From assembly GCF_036884655.1 (NCBI RefSeq), contig NC_088327.1:17632001-17696000 (forward strand): a DNA stretch of 64,000 bases, in the 5' to 3' direction. The DNA comes from Musa acuminata AAA Group. Taxonomy: Eukaryota; Streptophyta; Magnoliopsida; Zingiberales; Musaceae. Every line of letters starts with the position of its first letter. Position 1 is the stretch's first letter. Positions 1-12,003 of the stretch are shown here, in pieces. Position numbers and translations under genes: made by a program. The notes beneath the pieces were generated by a model, which saw nothing but the letters and a program-made list of their open reading frames with translations, made no database searches and was not told where the DNA came from.

Positions 1-2
1 TT

Positions 3-2843
3 GATGGTTTAAAACATAACCTCTTGAGCATTAGTCAATTATGTGATAAAGGATACACTGTCAAATTCGAATCTAATGCTTGCATCATTGAAAAACCACA
101 TAAAAACATGTCTATGATTGTATTAAAACAAAATAACGTATACACTATTGACATCAATGATTTGTGTAATGAAATGTGTTTTTCGGTTTTGAATGAGGAT
201 GCTTAGCTATGGCATAGAAGATTAGGTCATGCTAGCATGAAACTAATCACTCAAATATCATCTAAAGAACTTGTAAGAGGAATTCCTCATATCAAGTTCA
301 TCAAAGATAATGTATGTGATGCTTGCCAATTAGGTAAACAAATTAAGGGTAGTTTCAAAACTAAGAATCAAATAAGCACCTCTAGGCCCTTACAATTGAT
401 CCATATGGACTTGTTCGGACCAATCTCTACATCAAGTCTAGGAGGTAGCAAATACACCTTTGTCATTGTTGATGACTATAGCAGATATACATGGACCTAT
501 TTCTTAAAACAGAAAAATGAATGCTTTAGATATTTTACCAAGTTTTGTAAACTTGTTCAAAATGAGAAGGGTTCTATGATTTCGTCAATTAGAAGTGATC
601 ATGGTGGAGAATTTCAAAACCATGATTTCCAAGAATTCTGTGAACTCAATGGATACAACCATAATTTCTCTACTCTAAGAAATCCTCAACAAAATGGGGT
701 AGTAGAAAGAAAAAATTGAAATTTACAAGAAATGGTAAGAACCATGTTGAATGAACATAGCTTACCCAAATACTTTTGGGCCGAAGCCGTAAACACTGCA
801 TGCTATATTTTGAATAGAGTTCTAGTAAGACCCTTACTCACCAAAACTCCTTATGAGTTATGGAATAACAAAAAACCCAATGTTTCATATTTTAAAGTCT
901 TTGGGTGTAAGTGTTTTATCTTGAATGAAAAGGATAACTTAGGAAAATTTGATGCTAAATCCAATGAAGGAATCTTTCTTGGTTATTCTTCGGTTTCTAA
1001 AGCTTTTCGTATCTTCAATAAAAGAACTTTAATTATTGAAGAATCCATTCATGTTGTTTTCAATGAGATTTCCGAAATTAGGAAAAATGATCTTGATGAT
1101 GATGTTAATTTTGATTCTTTGAATTTAAATGAAACCCCGTCTCCAACTAGCAACTTGGATGCATCCACTTCCCATATTTCCTTACCCAAGGATTGGAAGT
1201 ATGTAGATGCTCATCCTAAGGAGCTAAACTTAGGAGACACATCAAAGGGGGTTCAAACACGATCTTCTCTTAAAAATTTTTGTGCCAACGTCGCTTTTCT
1301 CTCCCAAATTGAACCCAAATGTGTTGATGAAGCCATGAAAGATAATTCATGGATTATCGTAATGCAAGATGAATTGAATCAATTTGAGAGAAATGAGGTG
1401 TGGACGCTTGTTCCTAGGCCAAATGACCATTTAGTTATTGGTACTAAATGGGTCTTTAGAAATAAGCAAGATGAAAATGGTATCGTGGTTAGAAACAAGG
1501 CTAGATTAGTGGCCAAAGGTTTCAACCAAGAAGAAGGTATCGATTACGAAGAAACCTTCGCTCCTGTGGCTCGATTAGAAGCCATAAGGATGCTCCTTGC
1601 CTACGCTAGTAGTAATAATTTTAAGTTGTTTCAAATGGATGTTAAAAGCACTTTTCTTAATGGCTTTATTTCTGAAGAAGTCTATGTTGAACAACCTCCT
1701 GGATTTGAAAATAATAGCCTCCCTAATCATGTGTTTAGATTAACTAAAGCTCTCTATGGTTTAAAACAAGCCCCAAGGGCTTGGTATGAGAGACTTAGTT
1801 CTTTTCTTATCGAAAATAATTTCACAAAAGGCAAGGTTGATACTACATTGTTCATCAAGAATTTTGAAAATAATTTTCTCATTGTCCAGATTTATGTTGA
1901 TGATATTATCTTTGGCTCTACGAATGAATCTCTTTATGAATCTTTTGCTAAAACTATGAGTCTTGAATTCGAAATGAGCTTAATGGGAGAATTAACATTC
2001 TTCTTAGGCTTGCAAATCAAACAACTACGCAATGGCATCTTTATTAGTCAAACTAAATATGCTATGAATTTATTAAAAAAGTTTAATATGAACAACTCAA
2101 AGGCTATTAACACTCCTATGAGCACCTCTACTAAGTTAGAAATTGATGAAAGTGGAGAAAGCTTCGATCAAAAAACTTATAGGGGTATGATAGGAAGTTT
2201 ACTTTACCTCACTACAACCAGACCAGACATCATGTTCAGTGTAGGACTTTGTGCTAGATTTCAATCAAGCCCTAAGATATCTCATCTCAAAGCAGTTAAA
2301 AGAATACTCAGATATCTTAATGGTACCACAAATCTAGGATTATGATATCCAAAATCAGAGAATCTTGAGTTAATTGCTTATACTGATGCAGACTTTGCTG
2401 GCTGTAGACTAAATAGAAAAAGCACATCAGGAACATGTCAATTCTTAGGACATGCCCTTGTTTCCTAGTCATCTAAGAAACAAAACTCGGTTGCACTATC
2501 AACAACCGAAGCTGAATATATTGCAGCAAGTGCATGTTGTGCACAAGTTGTATGGATGAAAAACACCTTAGAAGATTATAAAGTTCATCTTAAAATTATT
2601 CCCATTAAATGTGATAACATAAGTGCAATATGCTTAACAAAGAATCCTATACAACACTCAAGAACAAAACATATTGATATTAGACATCATTTTATACGAG
2701 ATCATGTTACTAATCATGATGTAATCATAGAGTTCATTGATACTAAACATCAACTAGCCGATATTTTTACAAAACCTCTAAGTGAAGAACAATTTGAGTT
2801 TATAAGAAGAGAATTAGGAATGTTGATGTGTCCGAATACTTAA
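3..2843 (+). pseudogene. pol: Sirevirus pol (GAG-pre-integrase, integrase, RT, RNase H) with four nonsense codons
   Basis: One reading frame runs from the window edge to the stop at 2841-2843 without any frameshift. In order it holds the GAG-pre-integrase zinc-binding segment (LWHRRLGHA, then CDACQLGK), the integrase core (MDLFGP, RSDHGGEF, PQQNGVVER), reverse transcriptase ([20 protein letters not shown]; catalytic YVDD at 1893-1904, intact) and RNase H (STTEAEYIAA, HIDIRHHFI). It would copy element RNA into DNA and insert it. Four in-frame stops break it: TAG 204-206, TGA 717-719, TGA 2343-2345 and TAG 2466-2468. Three of these replace tryptophan codons seen in the related copy at 43277-46320, and one replaces arginine. 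No env-like frame follows. Confidence 0.93.
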
Positions 2844-3641
2844 ACTAGTCAAAATTATTTTTCGGACTTTATTGAATGATCAAATCACTTGATTGCCATG
2901 TGTTGAAATGTTTTGATTTTTGAAAAACTGTAGCATAATCTTGTCCGAATGCATGAAAGAATTCATCTCATTTTCGGACTCGCTTAACAACTGGAATGAC
3001 AAAAATCAAACACACTCTTATGAAAAATATTTTTTCGAAATGGATTTGATAAAATGACTTTCCTCCTTCATGCACAAAGAATTATAACATACAAGGAGAA
3101 GAAGTATTCAAAGCATTATACTTATCATGCCTTCCTTTATATGCTTGATAACTTGCTTATATTGTTCTCCTGGTATCACATTTACCATGCTTTTTGTTGA
3201 TGACAAAGGGGGAGAAATATATGAATTGATTTGATGCTATAAACACTAATGCTATGATTATGCCATGCCTGCATCATCAAGAGATATATGAAAAGATGCC
3301 ATATATAGAAATGCAACACTTGCTAAAATATAAGAAATATGTGCGTCATGTAATGATATCAAAATCTTACTTCACAGCTTTACATGTTGATATCTTACAA
3401 TATGATGAATTGCTACTATTACCATCATTCAAACTTGTAATGTAAAATTTGAAAATGAATGTCAAGCCTTGACATCATCTTCAAAGAGATACATCATGAT
3501 AGGAATCATGATGGGAATATGTCTCTTGAATTTATAAGGTTTTAAATTCAAGAATGACTTATCTCAAGTATGGCATATAGATAGGGGGAGTTAAGGTTAA
3601 CTCCATTATCAATTGATTGTCATCATCAAAAAGGGGGAGAT
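2844..3641 (+). other. E1 3' noncoding region with two polypurine modules
   Basis: About 800 bp without coding signal between pol and the LTR. It carries a PPT-like module (ACAAAGGGGGAGAA, 3203-3216) preceded by TTGTTGATG, and the true PPT next to the LTR. Repeated PPT modules in a long 3' region are a known Sirevirus trait. The short open frame at 3254-3445 has no recognisable content. Confidence 0.7.
3628..3641 (+). promoter_or_regulatory. Polypurine tract of E1
   Basis: AAAAAGGGGGAGA lies directly before the LTR start TGTTGAATC. This is the expected primer site for plus-strand DNA synthesis. Confidence 0.85.
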
Positions 3642-5400
3642 TGTTGAATCTCGGATTTTGATGATGAAGTCAATTGTCATTTGTTATCTAATCTATGTGT
3701 TGAGATAAGTGTGCAGGATTAACTACGATGAAAGTAAGACATGTAGCAGGAGTTGCGCCGGAGTCATGACAATGATCACGTTGGGAGATCGAGAGCTCGA
3801 CGGAAGTTCGGACAGTCGTCGGAGGTTCTACGGGAACAAATCCGAGAAGTCCAGAAGCTTGCCAAAGAAGCTCGTCGGAACTTGCCAAGTGGATCGTTGC
3901 AAGTCCAGGAGTTTGCCGGAAGTCCGCAGGAGCATCACTGAGGGTTCATCGGATGATCGACGGAAGTTCGCCGGAAACTCGCCGGAAGAAGCGATTGACG
4001 CACCGGAGCAAGCTGCAGAAATTGTCTTAGGATTTATCGTAGTTAGCACTAATGATTAAGTTGAAAATGGGAGGTGATCCCATTAGCTTAATCTTGGGGC
4101 AATTGGGCCCCTGAAAAACCCAAATTGGGCCGAATGGATCAACCCATTCGGACCCCGGTTGCTGTGGGAGGTGCAACCGCCCAAGCTAGGAGGTAGCACC
4201 GCCTGAGCTAAGTCTCCCAGGGAGACTGGGCGGTGCAACCACCCCAGCCAGGAGGTGCAACCGCCTGGGCTCAGTCTCCGAGCGAGACTGGGCGGTGCAA
4301 CCTCTCCTGACAAGAGGTGGCACCGCCTGAGCTCAAGTTTCGAGCTTTGCTAGGCGGTGCAATCGCCCCAGTCAGGAGGTGCAACCACCTGAGCTCGGTC
4401 TTCGAGCTCTGGCAGAGAGGTGCAACCGCCCCTGACAGAGGTGGCACCGCCTAGAGGCTCAGTCTTCGAGCTCTGCCAGGTGGTGCAACTACCCTAGTCA
4501 AGAGGTGCAACCGCTTGATCCCGGAATTCCGGGAATTGACAGTTTTGAGCTCCAAATTTGAACTGGGTTGGGGCCTATAAATACCCCACCCATTCAGCAC
4601 TGAAAGGTAGCAACTTACACTCGAAATCTTGATATCTTTCTGTGATTCTTAAAGCTCAAAACTGTTGTAAAGACTAAAAGTTCTCCTCCTTCTGTTCTTC
4701 AAAGTTTGAGTTGTAAAGAGAGGAGAGAAAACTTCTGTAAGGGTTGTCTCCTAAGCCCGTCAAAAGGAGTGAATCTGTAAAAGGGTAGTTGGCCTTCGTC
4801 TATTGAAGGAAGGCCTCTAGTTGACGTCGGTGACCTCGTCGGTGGAGGAAGCCAAAAGTGGAGTAGGTCAAGATTGACCGAACCACTCTAAATCTCGGTT
4901 TGCATTTCCTTTGAGCATTTTACCTTCACTGTAAACTTCTCAATAGCTTACTGCCTTCTGCGATTTTACGAACGAGTTTCTAAGTTCAGAACTTTCCGAA
5001 TATGCGTTTAGACGTAAATCGGCTTTTTTCGTACGATCATCATATTTCAGTTTACGTTTACGTTTTGATTTCAATCATAACTATTTACTGCCTTCTGCGA
5101 TCTTACAAATAAGTTTCTAAGTTCAGAACTTTCTAAATCTGCGTTTAGACGTAAATCGGCTTTTATCGTACGAACGTCGCATGTCAGTTTGCGCTTGTAT
5201 TCTGCTTTCCATCATAAACTGCAAACTGCCTTCATAGATCTACTTTAACGTCATCTCGCTTAATCTCAAGTTAAAGTAATCTTAGAATCAGCTTTCACAT
5301 CGAAATCGTTTTTATCGAACGAACGTAGCTTTCATTTTAATCGCTGAAAAATTTCCCTGCACTAATTCACCCCCCCCTCTTAGTGCTTTTGATCCTAACA
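3642..5400 (+). repeat. E1 3' LTR, 1,759 bp
   Basis: Begins TGTTGAATC after the polypurine tract and ends GATCCTAACA. The end matches other Sirevirus LTRs here, down to the C-rich stretch and TTAGTGC before it. A TATA box (CTATAAATAC) is at 4575-4584, downstream of a palindrome-rich block. The section from about 3715 (GGATTAACTACGATG) resembles the E11 LTR more than the E9 LTR. The short open frames inside are by-products of GC-rich repeats. Confidence 0.92.
4150..4520 (+). promoter_or_regulatory. GGCGGTG/CACCGCC palindrome array upstream of the LTR TATA box
   Basis: Repeated short inverted units of the type AGGTGGCACCGCCT and GGCGGTGCAACC, separated by CTCAGTCTCCGAGC-like spacers, end about 55 bp before the TATA box. 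Equivalent arrays occur in all Sirevirus LTRs in this window. Palindrome clusters in the cis region of maize Sirevirus LTRs are known. A role in transcription or silencing is inference. Confidence 0.7.
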
Positions 5401-6518
5401 GCTGCTTTGTATGATCTCGGGCATGATTGTGTGTCATTCCAGAGTCCACTACGTCGCTTCGAGGTTATATCGCGCATGTGTGCCATGTCAACTCTAAAAC
5501 ACCACGTTAATTCCGAGGTGGTTGTCGGCTGTCATTGTGAGGTGATACCGAAATATTCTCTATCATTTTCACACACACACCCCCCCCCCCCCCCCCCCCC
5601 CCGCTCCCCCAGAGGCATCTACCAATGCATTCTCTTAAGTGAGATCATGCGACGACTCCTCGTCGCTTGCTTAGTCCATTGAGCTTCGTGGAGTTATTGT
5701 TTGTTGAGGTACCCCTCATCAACATATGCGGTCCGTCCCACATGATTCTCCCTCTAGAGAGCCGAGACTTATCCCTCCTAGATAACTATCCCATTGGAGC
5801 AACATCTCTCTTCGTTTTGGAGACCAACATCCCCTTGGATTACTCTGATTTGCTGAACAAACTGTGCATTATTCAACCTCCTGCAAACGCACTTGCTAGA
5901 TTGTAACTCCACATTAATATAGCCCCCTCTGCACCACTCAAGACCTAGCAACATGCTGAACTCTTTGCACACTTCAGCCTCCTACAAACGTATCCTTCAT
6001 ATGCCGAAGAGAAAGTTTCAATGCTCCATGGCGCCGAGTTTCGGTCACCTTGGGATGGCCATGAATATTCCATCGTCCGCATACAAGCCTATGCATGAGT
6101 ACTGAATTCTTCAAGTTAGCAATTCCCCTCACCTTTGTGAGCTTTGCATAACTCTTTCGGTCGCTGAGTAACTCATTCCACCTTCTATGGTCTTATCCTT
6201 TGCCAAGCGCCTCGCTTGCCTTGAGCACCATCAAGTATAGTTGTTAACGTTGAGTCGTAGCTCAAACTCAACTATCTCAACCTTTGTGCACTCCACATTC
6301 TTCCAAGCTTGCCTATTCTTATGGTGCCTCTTACGTGAAGGGTTGGCCATTCCTTTGAATGCCAATCTTAGATGCCCTCTCCTTCGAACGACTCCTTTTT
6401 TCCTACATGTCCATGCCCATTTTCCCCCAAACGGTCGCGCTTGTGCTGACTGCCCTCAATGCAGCCCCGCTAGGTCCCCCACGTTTGCATGCTAAGTGTT
6501 TCTATAAGTGCTTGTCCC
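5401..6518 (-). mobile_element. E2 internal region, decayed gypsy-like remnant (minus strand)
   Basis: This stretch lies on the internal side of the minus-strand LTR and PBS at 6519-6977, so it should be the 5' internal region of that element. I find no recognisable gag or pol motif on either strand. Short open frames (such as 5778-5972 minus) have no known domain. Orientation is inferred from the LTR, and lineage is unassigned. Truncated at 5401 by E1. Confidence 0.5.
5570..5602. repeat. (CA)n followed by a C23 homopolymer
   Basis: A short CA dinucleotide run passes into 23 consecutive C (5580-5602), then GCTCCCCC. Such tracts are length-unstable and error-prone in assembly. Confidence 0.95.
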
Positions 6519-6530
6519 GCTTTGATACCA
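6519..6530 (-). promoter_or_regulatory. Primer-binding site of E2
   Basis: On the minus strand TGGTATCAAAGC lies two bases past the LTR end. It differs by one base from the initiator-Met tRNA site TGGTATCAGAGC used by other elements here. It sets the minus orientation of E2. Confidence 0.65.
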
Positions 6531-6532
6531 TC

Positions 6533-6977
6533 TATCACGGATTTATCTGGTTTTGCCTAAGTCGTGTGGTATCCTTGCGTGTCCGTCCAGAAAGGTCAGC
6601 CTCCCCGAAGCCTCCCATAGTCCCTTTGGACCCATAAAAGAGAAACCGGGTTAGAGAAAATGCCTCACTCGGGATCCACAAGCAAATATTTCCAAAAACA
6701 CTTCATAGACAATGCAAATTACAAACAGACTTTACAAGCTCTGAATAGTAGCACAACAAAGAGTCAAATGTTCCAATACAGATCGAAAATCTCTCACAAG
6801 TGTCCACATGACACAACCTTTATTTACAAGCCTAAAGCGACCACCAAACCAACTAAAATAGGACTATAAAGCCTTCGGTCATCCCTCTACATGCTGTGCA
6901 AAGTATGAACATACCAAAAGACATGAACATACATAAGCATTACATCAAACATCCAGTTTTGAAGTTTGTCCGTGACA
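6533..6977 (-). repeat. E2 LTR, 445 bp (minus strand)
   Basis: Read on the minus strand it starts TGTCACGGA at 6977 and ends TCCGTGATA at 6533. These are inverted termini with one decayed base (CA to TA). A PBS-like site follows directly, so this is a 5' LTR. The sequence beyond 6977 is the AT-rich tandem repeat, which would be the insertion target. Boundaries are well supported by the inverted ends; lineage is not resolved. Confidence 0.7.
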
Positions 6978-7168
6978 ATGTAGACCATATAGATAAGTGG
7001 TTTGCGAAATGTTGTCTAGTTCTTTTAATGTCATCCAAAAAGTTTTTTTTTTATACTAATTTAGCTATATTATTTGACATTTTAGATATTTTCGTATGAT
7101 TGTTAAAATTTAGATCTTGTTTCAAAATATTTTTCTAACATTAATCCATTAGATATTTTATTTTTTAT

Positions 7169-7275
7169 CCATTGTTATGAAATAAGCTATAGTTGGAGAT
7201 GACATCAAATATGTTGATATTAAACCTTTGGTCATACCTCCTCTTTATAATCCTATACACCCTACATCTCCTTGA
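7169..7275 (+). pseudogene. Exon-like 107 bp block, copy A1
   Basis: Aligns without gaps to 14925-15031 and 17160-17266. It reads DDIKYVDIKPLVIPPLYNP and stops at TGA 7273-7275, with one internal TAA near its start. The acceptor AG seen in copy B is absent here. E3 inserted six bases after the terminal stop codon. No family recognised. Confidence 0.45.
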
Positions 7276-7281
7276 GCTAAT
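7260..7281 (+). repeat. Left copy of 22 bp duplication flanking E3
   Basis: Runs from CCCTACATC to GAGCTAAT, ending directly at the 5' LTR. An identical copy follows the 3' LTR at 12730-12751. LTR elements normally duplicate 4-6 bp. Confidence 0.95.
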
Positions 7282-7993
7282 TGTTGGGTCCAGCCCATAT
7301 GTGGGCTTGGACAAATTGGGCCTATTGAGCCCAAATCACTAATTAAGGTGAAGTAAGGCAAATTAGGGTATGCAGGGAAAAGAAAAACGCAGAGCAGCGT
7401 GCAGCGTGCAGTGTACGTGCAGAGTGAACAGCGACGGCGTGCAGAGAGAAATAGAGAGAGAAAGTAAGGTTTCTGAGTTTTTCTGCTTGACGATCGGTGT
7501 CCAAACGTTGTCAGTTTCGGCCCAAATTTTATGTGGAGAATCCTTGCAGCAAACTCTACAATCCTAACGGTGTTGATCTACAGTTTACCCTCTCTAAGGT
7601 ACTTTCCTGTGATATCCACTCTGTGAGACCTAGAATTCTCTTTGGAGGAGATCCACCTATATGATGAAGATATGGTATTCTTGAGCCAAGATCTATGTTC
7701 TTGATGTTATTCTGATCCTCTAGTTATTCTAGAGAAGACCTACTGTAAACCTGTTATCATCATTATTGATAGTGGAAGTTTGAGGTGGACTACGGTCCCG
7801 TGGTTTTTCTCACATTGGGTTTTCCACGTTAAAAAGATTTGGTCTCACTGTGTGATTGATTTATTGCTCTATTGTTTATGCTGTGCTGATTGATATTAGC
7901 ATTTGAATATCAAGTTGGTATTTTGATGAGGAACCTATTTTGATACACAAAGAGGGAAAGAATTATTCCGCATTAACAGGTTTCTTCCCAACA
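7282..7993 (+). repeat. E3 5' LTR, 712 bp
   Basis: Starts TGTTGGG, ends CCCAACA, and is followed two bases later by the PBS. It lacks the 14 bp AG-rich segment that the 3' LTR has near 12172-12186. The promoter should lie here, but no strong TATA box stands out. Confidence 0.97.
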
Positions 7994-7995
7994 AG

Positions 7996-8007
7996 TGGTA
8001 TCAGAGC
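7996..8007 (+). promoter_or_regulatory. Primer-binding site of E3
   Basis: TGGTATCAGAGC, complementary to the 3' end of plant initiator methionine tRNA, lies two bases after the 5' LTR. Confidence 0.92.
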
Positions 8008-8036
8008 ATCAGGTTGTTTGGTGCTAGTTTTCTTGT

Positions 8037-11000
8037 GTGATTGAAATGGAGCAGTCAGATGGTATGATTAAATTGAACTCATCAAATTATTCCACTTGGA
8101 GGCGTCTGATGGAAGATTTGCTCTATTGCAAAGATTTGTATAAGCCTATCAAGGTTAAAGATAAACCTTCTATTATGGACGATGAAGAATGGGAAGTTCA
8201 ACATAGAAAAGCTATTGCCTATATTAGAAGATGGATGGATATAAACTTGCATGAGCATATTTCAGATGAAACCAGAGCTGATGTTGTTTGGCAAAGGTTA
8301 GAAAATATTTTTGCGAAAAAGATAGTGGGAAATAGAATTTCTCTCCTCAGAAGGCTTGTAAATTTGAAGTATAAAGATGGTGGTAACATTATTGAGCACA
8401 TAAGCCTATTTCAGAGTCTTGCAAACAAGTTGGTTGCTATGAAAATGAATATAGATGATGAGATGCAGGGATTATTACTTCTCAGCTCTTTACCAGAAAG
8501 TTGGGAAACGTATGTGGTGACTATTTGTAACTCCACGCTAGAGGGGACTCTAACCATAGATATGGTTAAAGACAGTTTGCTAAATGAAGATGCAAGAAGG
8601 AAAGAACAGGGTGAATCTTCTTCTAGTGCATTTGTTACTGAAAAACAAGAAAGACGTGGAAGAAGTCATAGCAGAAATCCATATGGTTATAGAGGAAGAT
8701 CCAAGTCTAGAAGAGATATCAAATGTTTTCACTGTAACAGACTAGGTCACATGAAGAAAGAGTGTAGGTTTTGGAAGCGAGAACAAAATGAAATGAAGAA
8801 AAATGAAAAAGAGACCAATACAGTTGCTGCTGAAGGTAATATCACTATTGTCTGTGATGAAGGTTGTGTTAGCCTTGTAGCTCAGGACAGTAATTGGGTA
8901 ATTGACTCTGGTGCTTCATTTCATGTTACTTCTCATGGTGATTTCTTTAGATCTTACACTGCTGGTGATTTTGGTAATGTCAGAATGGGTAACAATGGTA
9001 CATCTAAGATTGTGGGTATTGGAGATATTTGCTTGGAGACCAGTATTGGGAGCAAATTGATACTCAAATATGTAAGGCATGTTCCAGATATTCGTCTTAA
9101 CTTGATATCTATAGGTAGACTTGATGATGAGGGCTTTGCACATTATTTTGGTGAAAGTAAATGGAAACTCACTAAAGGTTCTCTAATTGTGGCAAAAGGA
9201 AAGAAGATTAACTCTTTTTATGTCATGGAAGCTAAGCTACACAAAGGAGAGATTAATGCAATTCGAAAAGGTGAAAGTATAGATCTTTGGCATAAGAGGC
9301 TTGGACATATCAGCGAGAAGGGACTTCAAACTCTTGCTAGAAAGCAGTTCTTACCAGAGTTGCAAGGTACATCTCTTAAATCTTGTGATCATTGCTTAGC
9401 TGGAAAAACACATAGAGTTGCATTTCAGACATATCCATCATCTAGAAGATCTGATGTTATTGATTTAGTTCATATTGATGTTTGTACTATGCAAACTAGA
9501 ACTCTTGGAGGTGCTCTTTATTTTGTTACTTTTATTGATGACCATTCTAGAAAAGTGTGGACTTTTGCTTTGAAATCTAAAGACCAGGTACTCGATGCTT
9601 TCAAGGAGTTTCATGTCAATGTTGAAAGAGAAACTGGCAGAAAGCTAAAGTGTGTTCGATCAGATAATGGTGGCGAGTACAGGGGTCCTTTTGAGAATTA
9701 TTGCAGGTTCCATGGTATCAGGCTTGAGAAAACAGTTCCTAAAACTCCTCAGCAGAACGGTGTGGCAGAAAGGATGAACAGAACCATTGAAGAAAGGATT
9801 AGGTGTATGCTTTCCCACGCCAAGTTACCAAAGTCATTTTGGGGGGAGGCCATGAGAACTACAGTTGACCTGATAAATCTTTCTCCATCAGTTCCTCTGC
9901 AAGGTGATGTTCCAGAGAGAGTATGGAGAGGAAAAGATATATCTTATAATCATTTGAGAGTCTTTGGGTGTAAAGCATTTGTTCATATTCCCAAAGATGA
10001 GAGGTCCAAGCTTGATAATAAGGCAAAAGCATGTATCTTCTTGGGATATAGTCATGAAGAGTTTGGGTACAGATTATGGGATCCAGTGAACAAGAAGATT
10101 ATTAGAAGCAGAGATGTTGTGTTTCTTGAAGACCAATTGTTTGATGATGGTGATAATGTTGAGAAGCCAGAAACCTCTATTTATATTCCTTGGAGTTTGG
10201 GTCCAGTTCCTTCACCTGTAGTTCATGATGATCATGGGGGAGATGAACAAGAAGATTGTGGTGAGAATACTAGTGATGATACACCTACAGTTGATGATGC
10301 TGAACCAACTGAACAGGCACCTCCACCACCAGTTGAGATTCCATTGAGAAGATCCACTAGAGAGCGACAACCCTCTACCAGATATCCTCCACATGAGTAT
10401 GTTATGCTTACTGACGGGGGAGAGCCAGAAACTTACCAAGAAGCTATTCTACATGAGAATAAGAGTGAGTGGGTTAAAGCCATGCAAGAAGAGATGAGAT
10501 CCTTACTTGAGAACCACACCTATGGCTTGGTAAAGCTGCCGAAAGAGAAGAAAGCTCTCAAGAATAAGTGGGTTTATAAATTGAAGACCGAAAACAATAG
10601 CTCACAACAAAGATACAAGGCACGACTAGTTGTGAAAGGATTCAGTCAGAAGAAAGGTATTGACTTTGAAGAAATATTTTCTCCGGTTGTGAAAATGTCC
10701 TATATCCGAGTTGTTCTTGGTTTGGCTGCCCGCTTGAATTTAGAAGTTGAGCAACTTGATGTAAAAACAGCATTTCTTCATGGTGACTTAGAAGAAGAAA
10801 TTTACATGGAGCAACCAGAAGGTTTCAAAGTCAAGGGAAAAGAAAATCTGGTATGTAAGCTTAGGAAAAGCTTATATGGACTCAAACAGGCACCTAGACA
10901 ATGGTACAAGAAGTTTGATTCCTTTATGATGAGCCAAGGGTATGATAGAACCACATCTGATCATTGTGTGTTTATGAAGAAATTTTCAGATGATGATTTT

Positions 11001-11987
11001 ATTATTTTACTGCTATATGTTGATAATATGTTGATTGTTGGCCATGATGTTGGAAAAATTGAAAAGCTTAAAAGAGAGCTAAGTAAGTCTTTTGCCATGA
11101 AAGACTTAGGATCGTTGAGACAAATACTTGGCATGAAGATTCTTCGTGATAGGAAGAAAAGGAAGATTTGGCTATCTCAGGAGACTTACATTGAAAAGGT
11201 TCTTGAAAGATTCAACATGAGTAAAGTCAAAGCAGTTTGTTCCCCACTTGCAGGTCATTTCAAGCTGAGTTCGAAACAATGTCCTACAAGTGAGAAAGAA
11301 AAAGAAGAAATATCCAGAGTGCCTTACTCATCTGCAGTAGGCAGTTTGATGTATGCTATGGTTTGTACTAGGCCAGATATAGCTCATGCAGTTGGAGTTA
11401 TTAGCCGATTTCTCTCTAATCCTGGAAAGGAACATTGGGCAGCAGTGAAATGGATATTAAGATATCTAAGAGGTACTTCCAAGTTGTGTTTATGTTTTGG
11501 CAGTGATGAACCTGTGTTAGAAGGGTACACAGATGCAGACATGGCAGGTGATACTGATTCCAGGAAGTCCACTTCGGGATTCTTGATGACATTTGCAGGA
11601 GGAGCAGTCTCTTGGTAGTCTAAGTTACAGAAGTGTGTTGCTCTATCAACCACAGAAGCAGAATACATAGCAGTTACTGAAGCCTGTAAGGAAACTTTAT
11701 GGATGAAAAAGTTTCTACAGGAATTGGGCTTGAAACAGGAAGTATATACTGTTTACTGTGACAGTCAGAGCGCCATTCACCTCTCCAAGAATTCAACATA
11801 CCATTCTAGATCCAAGCATATTGATGTGAGATATCACTGGATTCGTGATGTGCTTGAGATGAAAGAATTACAGTTGGAAAAAGTGCATACCAATGAGAAT
11901 GGTTCAGATATGTTGAGAAAGTCTTTGCCTAAGGAGAAGCTTGAAGCATGTAGGCGAAGAGCGGGCTTGGTACAACCCACCATATGA
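8037..11987 (+). pseudogene. gag-pol: E3 gag-pol polyprotein, one in-frame amber, RT active site YVDN
   Basis: A single frame of about 1,316 codons, open except for TAG at 11616-11618. Domains: UBN2-type gag (about 1-190), CCHC zinc knuckle (C230, C233, H238, C243), aspartic protease DSGA (D290), GAG-pre-integrase (LWHKRLGH from about 418), integrase catalytic residues D481, D543 and E578, then reverse transcriptase and RNase H (STTEAEYIAV, HIDVRYHWI). The RT motif reads Y994-V-D-N997, where the family has YVDD, so a metal-binding aspartate is missing. The stop falls in the conserved RNase H stretch after SW, and the frame continues cleanly to 11987. The start was chosen as the first ATG after the PBS; ATG at 8046 is an alternative. 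Both defects are G:C to A:T changes. Confidence 0.95.
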
Positions 11988-11990
11988 GCT

Positions 11991-12000
11991 GGAGGGGGAG
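11991..12000 (+). promoter_or_regulatory. Polypurine tract of E3
   Basis: GGAGGGGGAG lies three bases before the 3' LTR and only a few bases past the end of the polyprotein frame. Confidence 0.88.
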
Positions 12001-12003
12001 AAT

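Larger units (their letters stand above)
1..5400 (+). mobile_element. E1: Sirevirus-type Ty1/copia element, 3' part
   Basis: Order seen: protease/integrase linker, integrase, reverse transcriptase, RNase H, long noncoding 3' region, polypurine tract, LTR. Integrase lying before reverse transcriptase defines copia. The long 3' noncoding region with repeated polypurine modules and the LTR type match Sireviruses (SIRE/Maximus lineage). The 5' LTR, gag and protease lie outside the window. The LTR end at 5400 abuts an unrelated minus-strand gypsy remnant, so 5401 is probably the insertion point, but the left flank needed to test a target duplication is missing. Confidence 0.93.

Noticed and set aside
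2844..3641. Env-like gene after pol in the Sireviruses
   Set aside because: Some Sireviruses have one, but the 3' regions of E1 and E9 have only short frames with no membrane segment pattern or shared content.
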